A stretch of 64,000 nucleotides of DNA, taken from assembly GCA_965204545.1 (NCBI GenBank), contig CBDBFA010000003.1, positions 2,790,001-2,854,000 of the forward strand. Direction: 5' to 3'. The position numbers and the translations under genes were made by a program. This DNA is from JAABVD01 sp965204545 (lineage in GTDB: Bacteria > Verrucomicrobiota > Verrucomicrobiia > Opitutales > UBA2995). Every line of letters starts with the position of its first letter. The stretch's first letter is position 1. The notes under the pieces were generated by a model. It was given only the letters and a program-made list of their open reading frames with translations. It was not told the DNA's origin and searched no databases. Of the stretch, positions 45,146 through 54,142 are shown piece by piece.

Positions 45146-46936
45146 ATGAATCCACCTATGAACGCATTCAAGTCGCTTCCCAGAATTGGCATCCGGCCCG
45201 CTATTGACGGGCGATACGGGGGTGTTCGGGAAAGCCTGGAGGAACAGACTATGGGAATGGCCCGGCGAACCGCGAAATTCGTCGAAGAGAATTTGCTTTA
45301 TCCGACGGGACAGCCGGTGGAATGCGTGGTGGCTCCTTCCTGTATCGGAGGCGTGGCAGAAGCACAGCAATGCCAGGAGCATTTTCGTGCGGAACGAGTG
45401 GGCCTTTCACTGACGGTGACGCCTTGTTGGGCCTATGGCTCAGAAACCATGGATATGGATTCGGTCATTCCGAAAGCCGTTTGGGGCTTCAATGGGACGG
45501 AGCGTCCAGGTGCGGTTTACCTGGCCGCCGTACTGGCCGGGCACTCTCAAAAAGGAATTCCTGCCTTCGGGATCTACGGAAAAGATGTGCAGGATTCCGA
45601 CGACGAGAGTATCCCCGCAGATGTTCAGGAGAAATTGCTGCGCTTTTGCAAAGCCGGCCTTGCCGCGGCCATTATGAAAGGACGTTCCTATTTGTCCATA
45701 GGAGGAACCTCTATGGGAATTGCCGGTTCCATGGTCGATTCAAAATTCTGGGAAAAGTATTTGGGCATGCGGGTCGAAAGTGTGGATATGGCAGAAGTTG
45801 CCGGTCGCATGAAAACAGAATTGTACGACCCTGACGAATACGAGAAGGCTTTGGCTTGGACAAAGGTAAATTGTAACGAAGGCAGGGACTACAATATTCC
45901 ATCCGGGCTACGTTCTCGGGAAAGCCTGGATCGGGAATGGGAGGACTCGGTCAGGATGGCCCTCATCGCCCGGGACCTCATGGTGGGCAATCCCCGTCTG
46001 AAGGAATTGGGATACCTTGAACAGGGTGAGGGGCACGGCGCCATTGCAGGTGGATTTCAAGGGCAACGCGGATGGACCGACTATTTCCCCAACGGCGACT
46101 TCATGGAGACCATTTTGAATACTTCCTTCGATTGGAATGGGACCCGGGCGCCTTATATCCTCGCAACTGAGAATGATGCATTGAATGGAGCTGGTATGCT
46201 CTTCAACTATTTACTGACCAATACCGCGCAAATCTTCGCCGATGTGAGGACCTACTGGAGTCCCGAAGCGGTGTCGCGCGTTACGGGTCACCTGTTGGAT
46301 GGGACGGCCGCGGGCGGGATCTTGCATTTGATCAACTCCGGTCCCGCCGCATTGGATGGGACAGGGGAGCAGTGCGACGCCGAGGGCAGGCCGGCAATGA
46401 AACCTTTCTGGGAGATTGAGCAGGACGAAATCGATGCCTGCTTGAATGCCACCACCTGGCATCCCGGCATCACGGAGTATTTTCCCGGCGGCGGGTGGAG
46501 CACCCGTTTTTGCACAAAGGGAGATATGCCCGTGACGCTGGTCAGGATAAACCTGGTCGATGGATTGGGCCCCGCTCTTCAATTGGCCGAGGGATGGACC
46601 GTATCGCTGCCAAAGGCTGTGCACGATGTGCTGGATGAGCGAACCAATCCAACTTGGCCCACCACCTGGTTCGTCCCCAGGATTACGGAAAGGGGAGCAT
46701 TCAGCTCGGTCTACGAAGTGATGAATCATTGGGGCGCCAACCATGGCTCGCTATGCTACGGTCACGTGGGTGACTCGCTGATAACCTTGGCGAGCATGTT
46801 ACGCATTCCCGTTTATATGCATAACGTAGGTAATGAACGCATTTTCCGCCCCAGCGCCTGGAATGCCTTTGGCACTGAAAATCTGGAAAGCGCCGACTTC
46901 CTTGCCTGCCGGAATTACGGACCATTGTACGGATAG
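45146..46936 (+). CDS. fucI: L-fucose isomerase
   Basis: This 596-residue protein matches FucI over its whole length: PRIGIRPAIDGRYGGVRESL at the start, CWAYGSETMDMD, FNGTERPGAVYLAAVLAG, ATENDALNG with the metal-binding glutamate, FADVRTYWSPEA with the aspartate, and WGANHGSLCYGHVGD with the histidine. It converts L-fucose to L-fuculose, the first cytoplasmic step of fucose use. The first ATG at 45146 or a second at 45158 could be the start; the second aligns better with the family. It is coupled to a sulfatase. Genes for fuculokinase and aldolase are not in the window. Confidence 0.95.
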   Translation: MNPPMNAFKSLPRIGIRPAIDGRYGGVRESLEEQTMGMARRTAKFVEENLLYPTGQPVECVVAPSCIGGVAEAQQCQEHFRAERVGLSLTVTPCWAYGSETMDMDSVIPKAVWGFNGTERPGAVYLAAVLAGHSQKGIPAFGIYGKDVQDSDDESIPADVQEKLLRFCKAGLAAAIMKGRSYLSIGGTSMGIAGSMVDSKFWEKYLGMRVESVDMAEVAGRMKTELYDPDEYEKALAWTKVNCNEGRDYNIPSGLRSRESLDREWEDSVRMALIARDLMVGNPRLKELGYLEQGEGHGAIAGGFQGQRGWTDYFPNGDFMETILNTSFDWNGTRAPYILATENDALNGAGMLFNYLLTNTAQIFADVRTYWSPEAVSRVTGHLLDGTAAGGILHLINSGPAALDGTGEQCDAEGRPAMKPFWEIEQDEIDACLNATTWHPGITEYFPGGGWSTRFCTKGDMPVTLVRINLVDGLGPALQLAEGWTVSLPKAVHDVLDERTNPTWPTTWFVPRITERGAFSSVYEVMNHWGANHGSLCYGHVGDSLITLASMLRIPVYMHNVGNERIFRPSAWNAFGTENLESADFLACRNYGPLYG

Positions 46937-47234
46937 GCACTGAGGAAGAATTAACCACAGAGAGCACAGAGGACACAGAGGTGGCGCCACAGGCGCTAAC
47001 TGAAACAGTGAACTCCTGGCGTTCTTGGCGAGAGTCGCTTCCAAAACCTATTCTTGTGCTGTGCTGGCTTTTGGTAATTTGCCATGAAGTGAGCGTAAAT
47101 AACGTAAAAACTCCATGATGGCGGAATTACGGAAAAATGTAAAATTACCGCGAAAACGAGGGTTTACTTGATTGATGACCTGAAAACAGAGACGATTTAG
47201 CTTCTGCGCTACGGCTTCCCCATCTTTTAAGCCA
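46937..47234. repeat. Intergenic repeat module and gene-free stretch
   Basis: CACAGAG heptads (46953-46981), then a GTGGCGCCACAGGCGC hairpin and CTTGGCGAGAGTC. From 47040 to 47234 I see no repeat or gene I can support. Confidence 0.5.
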
Positions 47235-49091
47235 ATGAAATCACCGAACTTGAATCGTCGACACTTTCTGAAGTCCTCCCTGGCCGGCGCCGCATTGGCC
47301 GGCGCTACGGCTTGCCGGTCCACCTCGGACGAGCCGCCCGGCCAACCTTCAGGCCAACCTTCAGGCCAACCTCAAAAATTTTCCAATAGGCGGACCAGCT
47401 TGACGGAGGCCAAGCCGGGCACCCTCATTCGGTCGGATATGTCGAACTGTTTTCCTTCGGAGCATTTTGCCTACGGATACGAAAAAGACCGATGGCAATT
47501 GGATGCGTTCGAAACCGTGGAAGGGGTGAAGGGATACATGGCATCGGCCCGACCGGATCATCAGTGTGGCGAATTGACCCTGCCTTTGCAGGCGGAAGGG
47601 CTCTATCGCATTTATCTGGGTATCCACGCCACAAAATCCCACTACCGGGGCAGTTCCAGCTACGGTCAGCTCGAAGTAAAGCTGACCGATGACGTCGGTT
47701 TCCGTAGGGTCGGCCCGGAGGACGGAACCGAGGACAGGGATGGCACGACCAAGTTCGGTGATGATGACCCGAGCCTGGAAAAGGTTATTACCGAGGCCTA
47801 CTGGAAGACCGCCGAGTTGAAGGGGCAGTCCCTGACCTTTCGTCAAATGCCATACCCCTATAACCGGCCCGAGCATGCCCGAATCGGGAATTTGACCTAC
47901 GTCAGATTAGTCCCATTGTCCGAGGCGGAGAAAGTGCTGCGGCAATCCGCCCAAGCAAGTGAGGCGACCCGAAATCTGGCTTTGATCTTCTGCACCGGAC
48001 AATACACCGGACATACCCGGGGCACCTACACTTTTCACCCAACTTCCAAAGATTGGTTCAAGGATGAATTCGAGCCCTTTGCCGATTCGGATATCGGGCT
48101 TTTGATTTTCGAAGCCTTGCGCGGCAGTTCCTGTGTTTACAAGACCGGTCTGGGGAGTTTGGGCACCAGGGAAAACGTCTGGCAACCGGATTGGGTCGAT
48201 CCCTTGGCAGAGCTTACCGCTCTGGCTCATGAAAACGGTATCAAAATCTTTACCAGCATGCGTTTTATCGGCGTCCAGTTTCCCATGAATATTTCCCCCA
48301 TCGCCTGGGCGCCCAATTACCGGAGACACCCCGAATGGACCATGAAAAACAAGGAGGGTGTCCCCATCACCAATTTGAGCCTGGCTTATCCCGAAGTGAG
48401 GCAATACTGGCTCGGTCTGCTCAGAGAGACCTTGGCCTACGGGACGGATGGGATACAACTTCACCTGAACCGTTCCGAACCTTACGTCTTCTATGAAGAA
48501 CCCGTAGTTTCAGCCTTTCGGGAAAAGTATGGCGAGGACCCGCGACAACTTTCCCTGGAGGACCCGCGCTGGTTGGAGCATTCGGCCGGTTATCTGACCC
48601 AGTTCATTCGTGAAGTTCGCCAATTGCTGGACGAAAAACCGAACCGGAATCTGGGGGTAACTTTGTCGGGCCGTGAAAATGGAAGACCGGTTCACTACGA
48701 GGAAAACCACTGCGACGTGGACACCTGGATAGGGGAAGGGTTGGTCGACTACCTGATGGTAACTCCCTACCTGCATCCCTCCCTGTTACGGCATTGGCGA
48801 TCCCTGGGAGGCGCGAAATTGCATATCTGGCCCGATCTGATGCCACGGGCCCAGACTGCGGCCAGTTATGCCCGGTTGGCCAAACGTTACTACCGGGCGG
48901 GAGCCGATGGACTTTGTTTGTGGGATGGTGAGCGCCGCTCGGCCCGGATCAGCGAATGGGCCGCCGTCCGGCAACTCGGCCATAGGCGGTCCCTCGACCA
49001 AATTGTAAAGGATGGCCCATACTACTACCGTTGGGCCGAACTCAAAACCCTGGGTGGTTTTGATGTTAAATGGTCCTTCAAGGACGGTTGA
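47235..49091 (+). CDS. Tat-exported protein with a glycoside-hydrolase-like barrel
   Basis: This 618-residue protein has a Tat signal (NRRHFLKSSLAGAALAGA) ending in a cysteine (TAC), so it may also be a lipoprotein. A low-complexity linker with three GQPS/GQPQ-type units follows (coded by direct repeats near 47340-47375). Residues about 60-230 resemble a beta-sandwich. The rest has features of a TIM barrel: LAELTALAHENGIKIFTSMR, YWLGLLRETLAYGTDGIQLH and RRYYRAGADGLCLWDG-like strands, as in GH10-like or alpha-amylase-type superfamilies, but I cannot name a family. It is 298 bp downstream of fucI on the same strand, so a role in fucose-containing glycans is plausible. Confidence 0.7.
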   Translation: MKSPNLNRRHFLKSSLAGAALAGATACRSTSDEPPGQPSGQPSGQPQKFSNRRTSLTEAKPGTLIRSDMSNCFPSEHFAYGYEKDRWQLDAFETVEGVKGYMASARPDHQCGELTLPLQAEGLYRIYLGIHATKSHYRGSSSYGQLEVKLTDDVGFRRVGPEDGTEDRDGTTKFGDDDPSLEKVITEAYWKTAELKGQSLTFRQMPYPYNRPEHARIGNLTYVRLVPLSEAEKVLRQSAQASEATRNLALIFCTGQYTGHTRGTYTFHPTSKDWFKDEFEPFADSDIGLLIFEALRGSSCVYKTGLGSLGTRENVWQPDWVDPLAELTALAHENGIKIFTSMRFIGVQFPMNISPIAWAPNYRRHPEWTMKNKEGVPITNLSLAYPEVRQYWLGLLRETLAYGTDGIQLHLNRSEPYVFYEEPVVSAFREKYGEDPRQLSLEDPRWLEHSAGYLTQFIREVRQLLDEKPNRNLGVTLSGRENGRPVHYEENHCDVDTWIGEGLVDYLMVTPYLHPSLLRHWRSLGGAKLHIWPDLMPRAQTAASYARLAKRYYRAGADGLCLWDGERRSARISEWAAVRQLGHRRSLDQIVKDGPYYYRWAELKTLGGFDVKWSFKDG

Positions 49092-49930
49092 GGAAAGGGG
49101 GAGAAAAAAACCACAGAGAGCACAGAGGACACAGAGGGAGGAGGCGCCGGGGGCGCCAATGAGGAATTAGGAATGAGGAATGAGGAATGAGGAATGAGGA
49201 ATGTTTCGATTTGGGAGTTGGCGGGTGAGATGGAGTGAATCTTGGGAAGAACGCGGAGATTCTGAGGAAAAAACATGGATGAACAAGATGAACAGGATTT
49301 AATAAAGGAGGTGGGACATTCCTGCATGCCACGCCGGGAGGCGGGTCCCCCATTTCATCCGTATGGCGGGTTGTCCAACCCTCCAATTCGTAGGGGCGAG
49401 GCATGCCTCGCCCACTTTCCTCAAAATCGTGATCTTGATCGTAATCGTGATCGATAGGTGTGGTGAAAAATAACCCCGGATTACACGGATGAGCACGGAT
49501 ATGGAATTGGAAAGAAGGTGAACTGAAGTCACGAACCAGCATCCAGCATCTGGCTATTACGCCAACGGCGTTAAACTCCAAAGCCCAGTGTCGCGCAGCG
49601 CACGCTGGGTTACCGATCACCCCTATGGCCGAACCCCAACGGGGTTCCACAGGAGGCGCCGGGGGCGCCTATTAGGAATGAGGAATGGCCGCAAAAGATC
49701 GCAAAAGACGCAAAGGGGGAGCTAACGGAGGGGGGGTTTTCCTGACCGCCATATAGAAGGAAATGGCGGACCCAACTCCCGGGGTGGGGGACCCGCCTCC
49801 CGGCGTGGCAGGCAGGAATGTCCCCCCTCCTTTATTATATCTGCGCTAATCTGCGTCATCTGCGGTTCCTCTTTCTATTCGCGCCGTGCCATGCGTAGCT
49901 ATCGGATTCCGATAGCGAAGCATGGTGCTC
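49092..49930. repeat. Intergenic mosaic of dispersed repeat modules (block 13)
   Basis: No gene. CACAGAG heptads (about 49111-49138), GGCGCCGGGGGCGCC and AATGAGGAATTAGG runs, GAACAAGATGAACAGG, GGGACATTCCTGCATGCC, a GGGCGAGGCATGCCTCGCCC palindrome (about 49394-49413), a GATC-rich run (49426-49455), GGATTACACGGATGAGCACG, the 105-bp repeat copy B, and a palindrome GCTATCGGATTCCGATAGC (49898-49916). Repeats stop at about 49930, where the integrative element seems to begin. Confidence 0.8.
49547..49651. repeat. 105-bp dispersed repeat, copy B
   Basis: Same unit and orientation as 2344-2448, with 102 of 105 bases identical across 47 kb. See copy A. Confidence 0.85.
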
Positions 49931-50011
49931 AGGGCGGGAACTACGTTTATTTTATAAGTCCTTTAATTTAAGGTATTTATGGAAAAAACGTTTTCTTTAT
50001 GGATATAGTTA

Positions 50012-50040
50012 TTGACTGTTATTTGCAGTTTTTATATGTA
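50012..50040 (+). promoter_or_regulatory. Possible promoter of the recombinase gene
   Basis: TTGACT (50012-50017) and TATGTA (50035-50040) are 17 bp apart, 14 bases before the ATG at 50054. The -35 box is good and the -10 is weak. Confidence 0.4.
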
Positions 50041-50053
50041 ATATCTGTGTAAA

Positions 50054-51322
50054 ATGCCATTTACCAAGAAACAAACGCGGCTCCCCAAGAAATTCCCCCA
50101 CACTCTGAAAAACGGTAGTGTCAGGGTCAAGGTCTACCGGATAGCCAACAAAAAATCTTCAACTGGTTACACCTATATCGTGCGCTGGTTTGAGGGCCGA
50201 AATTGCTTGAAGGACAAGCGATCTATTCGGCTGGAGGATGCTATTGATTTCGCGGAAAGGCAGGCGGCATACCTCAACTCCGCCAAGTACGATGCGGATC
50301 GCTTGCGCAGGTACCAGAAGGAGGCCTACGTGTTGGCTCAGGACCTCGCCGGGGATACTCCAGTGGTGACCGCCATTCGCGAATGGAAAAAAGCGAAGGG
50401 GATTTCAGGGGGAAATTTAATCGCTGCGGCGGAAGCCTGGCGAGACCAGCGAACGACCAAAATCAAACTCTTCGAGGTCAATGAAATCATTAAACGCTTC
50501 AAGGTGGCCAAGGAACGTGCGGGGATCATCTGGAAGTCAAACTATCAGAAAACCTTTCCCAAGTTTCAGAGGGATTTTGGGGAAAAATTCATTTCACGGA
50601 TTTCAACCACCGAGTTGCAGGACTGGCTAGATACGACTTATTCAAATCATACGACTCGCAACACACATCGAAAAAGGATTGTCGTTTTGTGGCGATGGGC
50701 GCAAAAACAAGGGTATCTTCCACGAAATGTTAAGACCGAGGCTGAACTAACTGAACGAGCCAAGGAGCTAACCCCGGAACGAGGGATTATCTCCCCGCAA
50801 ACGTTTCGGGAATTGCTGAACCTGATGAAGGACCGATTTCCACATTATCTTCCAGCATTGGTACTGGCCGGGTTTTGCGGTTTGCGTTGCGATGAGGTCC
50901 ACAAGCAGAAGTGGGAGGATATTCGGTTGGAGGAATTCAGGCTGCGAGTAACCAGGGCCAAGAGCGGGACTGCTAGCTACAGGCATGTTCAAATATGCCC
51001 GGCGGCAGTGGAATGGATGCTGGTGAGCAACCAAAAGCGGGAGGGAAGGGTTTGTCGTAACGAGGCCATTACCCGTATTCGCACGATCGCAAGAAGAAGG
51101 GGTTTTGTGCTGCCCGCGAATTGTTTCAGGCACTCATTCGTTAGTTACCTGATCGTGAAGGCTGAAAGTATTGAGGTGGCAACTTTGGAAGCCGGGCATA
51201 CCGAACGAGTTGCGCACAGAAACTACAAGGCCCTTGTGACTAAAGCCGATGCTGAAGAATGGTTCTCGCTTCGGCCTAATGACAAAAATGGGAAGGTGGT
51301 CAGTTTTGAAAGAAGTAAATAA
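50054..51322 (+). CDS. Tyrosine recombinase (integrase) of an integrative element
   Basis: This 422-residue protein has an N-terminal arm and SAM-like domain (about residues 20-240) and a catalytic domain: arginine in GFCGLRCDEVHKQKW, lysine in RAKSGTASYRHV, the pair in NCFRHSFVSYL, histidine in EAGHTERVAH and the tyrosine in HRNYKAL. It differs from the recombinase at 15629. It is followed on the same strand by an unknown gene, a small DNA-binding protein and a replication-initiator-like protein, the arrangement of an integrative plasmid or phage-satellite element. The gene lies just past the end of a repeat block. Confidence 0.88.
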   Translation: MPFTKKQTRLPKKFPHTLKNGSVRVKVYRIANKKSSTGYTYIVRWFEGRNCLKDKRSIRLEDAIDFAERQAAYLNSAKYDADRLRRYQKEAYVLAQDLAGDTPVVTAIREWKKAKGISGGNLIAAAEAWRDQRTTKIKLFEVNEIIKRFKVAKERAGIIWKSNYQKTFPKFQRDFGEKFISRISTTELQDWLDTTYSNHTTRNTHRKRIVVLWRWAQKQGYLPRNVKTEAELTERAKELTPERGIISPQTFRELLNLMKDRFPHYLPALVLAGFCGLRCDEVHKQKWEDIRLEEFRLRVTRAKSGTASYRHVQICPAAVEWMLVSNQKREGRVCRNEAITRIRTIARRRGFVLPANCFRHSFVSYLIVKAESIEVATLEAGHTERVAHRNYKALVTKADAEEWFSLRPNDKNGKVVSFERSK

Positions 51323-52052
51323 AGTCGTAAAATCTAAAGCTCGTTACCTTCAAAAGATTGAATATGAGGCAAGCTTGAAAATAAATGAGGTAGAACGGAG
51401 AGCCTTCCTAAGAAAAAGATACCGTGGAAATTACATCGTAAAGAACCACCCTAAATTGTGGGCCATGCATAATTTCGTCAATCATGTACAATTGTTAAGG
51501 GTGGAAAAGGATTCTTTGGTTAGAAGATGGTCCCAACAAGAAAATGAAAAATACTTTGTTGATCTACTAAAATATGCTCAAAAAGCATTGGAGAACTTAG
51601 ATTACCGCGGGCTCCAACAATTGGGGATGATTATGGAAATAGTTCTTAACGCGGAAAGAAAAAAACCTTCTGACTCCGAAAAGGCACGTAACGCACTTGA
51701 AACATATATTGAGAAGAAGATGGATGATGCAATAGCTGCATCTGATTACCCAGACCTAAATCAATATTATTTTGTCAAAGACATAAAACATCCGAAATTT
51801 AGCGGATCAGCCCCTAATCCAACGGCCTGGAAAAACCTGCCGATGGAGGTTACTTTTAACCTCCTGGATCCACACAAAAACTCGGAGAGACTACCAATAA
51901 AGATTACTTTTAAAATCCTGTATCCAACCAGAAAAGATCTTGAAGAATTTTTAGATGAATCTGATGGCCGGCGCATGGAGCAAATCGTGAGAGCGGCCAA
52001 AGCCATGGGATATAGGATACGACCTCAAATACCAGGTGTTCCACCCCTTTAG
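51249..52052 (+). CDS. Hypothetical protein of the integrative element
   Basis: I do not recognise this family. The longest reading gives 267 residues and overlaps the recombinase end by 74 bp; an ATG at 51288 or a TTG at 51306 with AAGGTGG upstream would shorten the overlap. It is rich in charged residues, helical in its N-terminal two thirds (VERRAFLRKRYRGNY, KYAQKALENLDYRGLQQL), and has two similar strands (MEVTFNLLDPHKNSE and IKITFKILYPTRKD), which may be a small internal repeat. It has no signal peptide or membrane segment. Confidence 0.65.
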   Translation: MLKNGSRFGLMTKMGRWSVLKEVNKVVKSKARYLQKIEYEASLKINEVERRAFLRKRYRGNYIVKNHPKLWAMHNFVNHVQLLRVEKDSLVRRWSQQENEKYFVDLLKYAQKALENLDYRGLQQLGMIMEIVLNAERKKPSDSEKARNALETYIEKKMDDAIAASDYPDLNQYYFVKDIKHPKFSGSAPNPTAWKNLPMEVTFNLLDPHKNSERLPIKITFKILYPTRKDLEEFLDESDGRRMEQIVRAAKAMGYRIRPQIPGVPPL

Positions 52053-52147
52053 GTGTAGTTCTCGAATTCCCGACAAAAATTAGGGTAGTTTTTGTCGGCC
52101 TTGTTTTCTTTTAACCTGGGCATTGATGTGCGTTACTCTGCCCACCT

Positions 52148-52366
52148 GTGGCAGAAGTCCAACAGAACCCATATTATTTCAACCTGATTGACTCCGCTGA
52201 AGTCATGAGACGGTTGGGTTATACCAACGTCTCGAGCTTTCACCGGGCCAGGAAAAAAATGGGTTTCAACGCCGTTAGACTGAATGGTCGCAAGATCATG
52301 TTCGTCGAAAAGGAGGTCCACGATTGGGTGATGGACCAAAAGGAACGGCGGGTGCCGCCGAGTTAA
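52148..52366 (+). CDS. AlpA/excisionase-like DNA-binding protein
   Basis: This 72-residue protein starts at a GTG at 52148. SAEVMRRLGYTNVSSFHRARKKMG reads as a MerR-type helix-turn-helix followed by the recognition helix, and AVRLNGRKIMFVEKEVHDWV is the wing and closing helix. This is the shape of AlpA or Xis proteins, which control integration or replication in mobile elements. It lies between the integrase and the initiator-like gene. Confidence 0.7.
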   Translation: MAEVQQNPYYFNLIDSAEVMRRLGYTNVSSFHRARKKMGFNAVRLNGRKIMFVEKEVHDWVMDQKERRVPPS

Positions 52367-52436
52367 TGGGATACTTTGGCCGTTGGCATACAGAGCAAAG
52401 GTCTAGCCCCACCACCACCTTGAAAGTTTTGGCCCC

Positions 52437-53771
52437 ATGAAGCCTCCTGAAAACTGGAAGGAAAGGCTACAGGAGGAATTCCCGAACAATGAGGCCATTT
52501 GGAAGATGGATTGGGAATCTTTTTACCACCGTCATCCCGACCTTACGGAAAAGATTTTTGGATCCAGTGCGATCGAGGCCACAGGGAAAGTTGGCAATTC
52601 GGACCACAAAAGACGCACTGAAATACTAGAGGTTCTGCTGATAACCCATGCTTGTCGGTTAAATGCCATGAACCGAATTCATGACCTATTCAAAGTCCGT
52701 GAAAATTTGGAAAGACTTAGTTTGAAGGAGTTGCGCCAAGAGTCCGACAAACATCGTGACGAATATAACCGGATAAGGACCGAGAGGTTGCCAGGCCAAA
52801 AACGGGCTCTGATCGATTACATCAAAACTGATTTGCTTCCTTTGGCTCATGCCGCTCCAATTGATTCCAAGCCCTTTGGCATTTTTCCAGAATCCGTAGC
52901 TTTGCAATCGCGCCTTGTAACGTTAGAAAATGGACAGCCTAAGCCCTATCGCATAGGTGCCACCCGCGCGACCCCTTTGTCCTTTCGCTATTGGTATGCT
53001 TTTGCAATGGGAATCCCCTTGGCTAAACGAAAAGAGGGTGTCCAACGAGGTTACCACTATCAGCCCTTGTGGGTAAGCTTGCGAGAATTATACCGTTTGG
53101 CCGGATGGTCCAGATTTAGGCGTCACATCCACGTAAAAGCCATCAATGAAGCATTGGACCAAGCTGCAAAGCTACTGCTTGACCAATCGCTTTTTCAAGT
53201 GGTCAACATCGGACAATATGCTCGTGAAGAATCAGATTTGGATGAACCGTCTATCTTGATCGAGGTCAAACTCCCGGTTGGTAACCCATACGGGGCAAGG
53301 GTAAGCCGGGAACTTTTCGCTGAATATGGACCAAGAAGTTACATAACCTGGTCTCTCTATTTGTATTTGTGCAATGTCTGGAATCGATACATCACCTATA
53401 ATGGCAAAACATCGAGGCCGGAAATTCCAAAGGTATCCCGCGACGCACAAGGATATTTGCTAGACTCGAAGGACCGGATTATAACGGAAAGAGGGATCCC
53501 AGTTACAAGCTACCGCCACCGAAAAGCCATCCATATTGGCGGAACGGAACGCAATCCCCAAATGGACCGGTTGCCGATATTGTGCGCTTCGGATCTGACA
53601 AAGCCCTTTGACTGGTGGCCCGGTACGCAATCAAAACAGGCTTCCCATTTGCATAGGAAACGCATTGATACATCGCTTGAAAAATTGGAGTCTGACAAAG
53701 TGGCCATAATCGAAAAGGTAAACGGAAGATTCCGATTTTTGCCCGGTCCTCGACACTTCGATTTCTCCTGA
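52437..53771 (+). CDS. Replication-initiator-like protein
   Basis: This 444-residue protein is not assigned to a family by a sharp motif. The C-terminal half has two segments of winged-helix type: YHYQPLWVSLRELYRLAGW and YITWSLYLYLCNVWNRYI, as in plasmid RepA-type initiators. Four 22-bp iterons begin 12 bp after its stop codon, which is strong context for a Rep role. The upstream half is helical with coiled-coil tendency. If it is a Rep, the element can replicate after excision. Confidence 0.6.
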   Translation: MKPPENWKERLQEEFPNNEAIWKMDWESFYHRHPDLTEKIFGSSAIEATGKVGNSDHKRRTEILEVLLITHACRLNAMNRIHDLFKVRENLERLSLKELRQESDKHRDEYNRIRTERLPGQKRALIDYIKTDLLPLAHAAPIDSKPFGIFPESVALQSRLVTLENGQPKPYRIGATRATPLSFRYWYAFAMGIPLAKRKEGVQRGYHYQPLWVSLRELYRLAGWSRFRRHIHVKAINEALDQAAKLLLDQSLFQVVNIGQYAREESDLDEPSILIEVKLPVGNPYGARVSRELFAEYGPRSYITWSLYLYLCNVWNRYITYNGKTSRPEIPKVSRDAQGYLLDSKDRIITERGIPVTSYRHRKAIHIGGTERNPQMDRLPILCASDLTKPFDWWPGTQSKQASHLHRKRIDTSLEKLESDKVAIIEKVNGRFRFLPGPRHFDFS

Positions 53772-53782
53772 CAAGGCGATTG

Positions 53783-53867
53783 CCCTTAGCGGTTTACCTG
53801 ACCGCCCCTTGCGATTTACCCGACTTCCCTTTGCGATTTACCTGAGTGCCCTTTGCGATTTACCCCT
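53783..53867. repeat. Four 22-bp iterons, candidate replication origin
   Basis: The unit CCCTTTGCGATTTACCTGA recurs four times; the TTACC block ends at 53798, 53820, 53842 and 53864, so the period is exactly 22 bp. The first copy is the least conserved (TTAGCGGTTTACC). Iterons of 20-22 bp right after a Rep gene are typical of theta-replicating plasmids. A GC-rich and then a hairpin segment follow. Confidence 0.75.
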
Positions 53868-53886
53868 ACGCGCGCGTCGCACTAAG

Positions 53887-53930
53887 AACCCTAAAACCCT
53901 AGTATTCCTAGTAGAACTAGGGTTAGGGTT
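53887..53930. repeat. CCCTAA/TTAGGG inverted repeat next to the iterons
   Basis: AACCCTAAAACCCTAGT (53887-53903) and ACTAGGGTTAGGGTT (53916-53930) form a hairpin with a two-base bulge. It could be a terminator or part of the origin; there is no U-run. Confidence 0.6.
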
Positions 53931-53939
53931 GGGATTGGA

Positions 53940-54142
53940 ATTAAAGGAATCTACTCCTTGAATTGCCAGATTCAGATCCCCCGGCCTCCGACCTCGTGGA
54001 TTTTCGTATCCCCCGGAAGGCCGGGTTTTCACCTCTCCGACCACTTGCCCCTGGACGTTTGACGTAAACTGGTTCTGCTCGCTCCGCGAGCCCGCATCTT
54101 TTTGGGCAGTTGAACGGTTCAGGCCGGCTGTCGCCGGTTTGC
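53940..54142. other. Gene-free stretch after the iterons
   Basis: About 200 bp with no gene or clear repeat that I can support. Confidence 0.4.

Noticed and set aside
49078..49650. Minus-strand frame of 190 codons
   Set aside because: Read through repeat block 13, including the 105-bp unit; no start signal.
2040..49930. CRISPR array in the repeat blocks
   Set aside because: Modules differ in length and order, lie in many gaps in both orientations, and have no regular spacer size.
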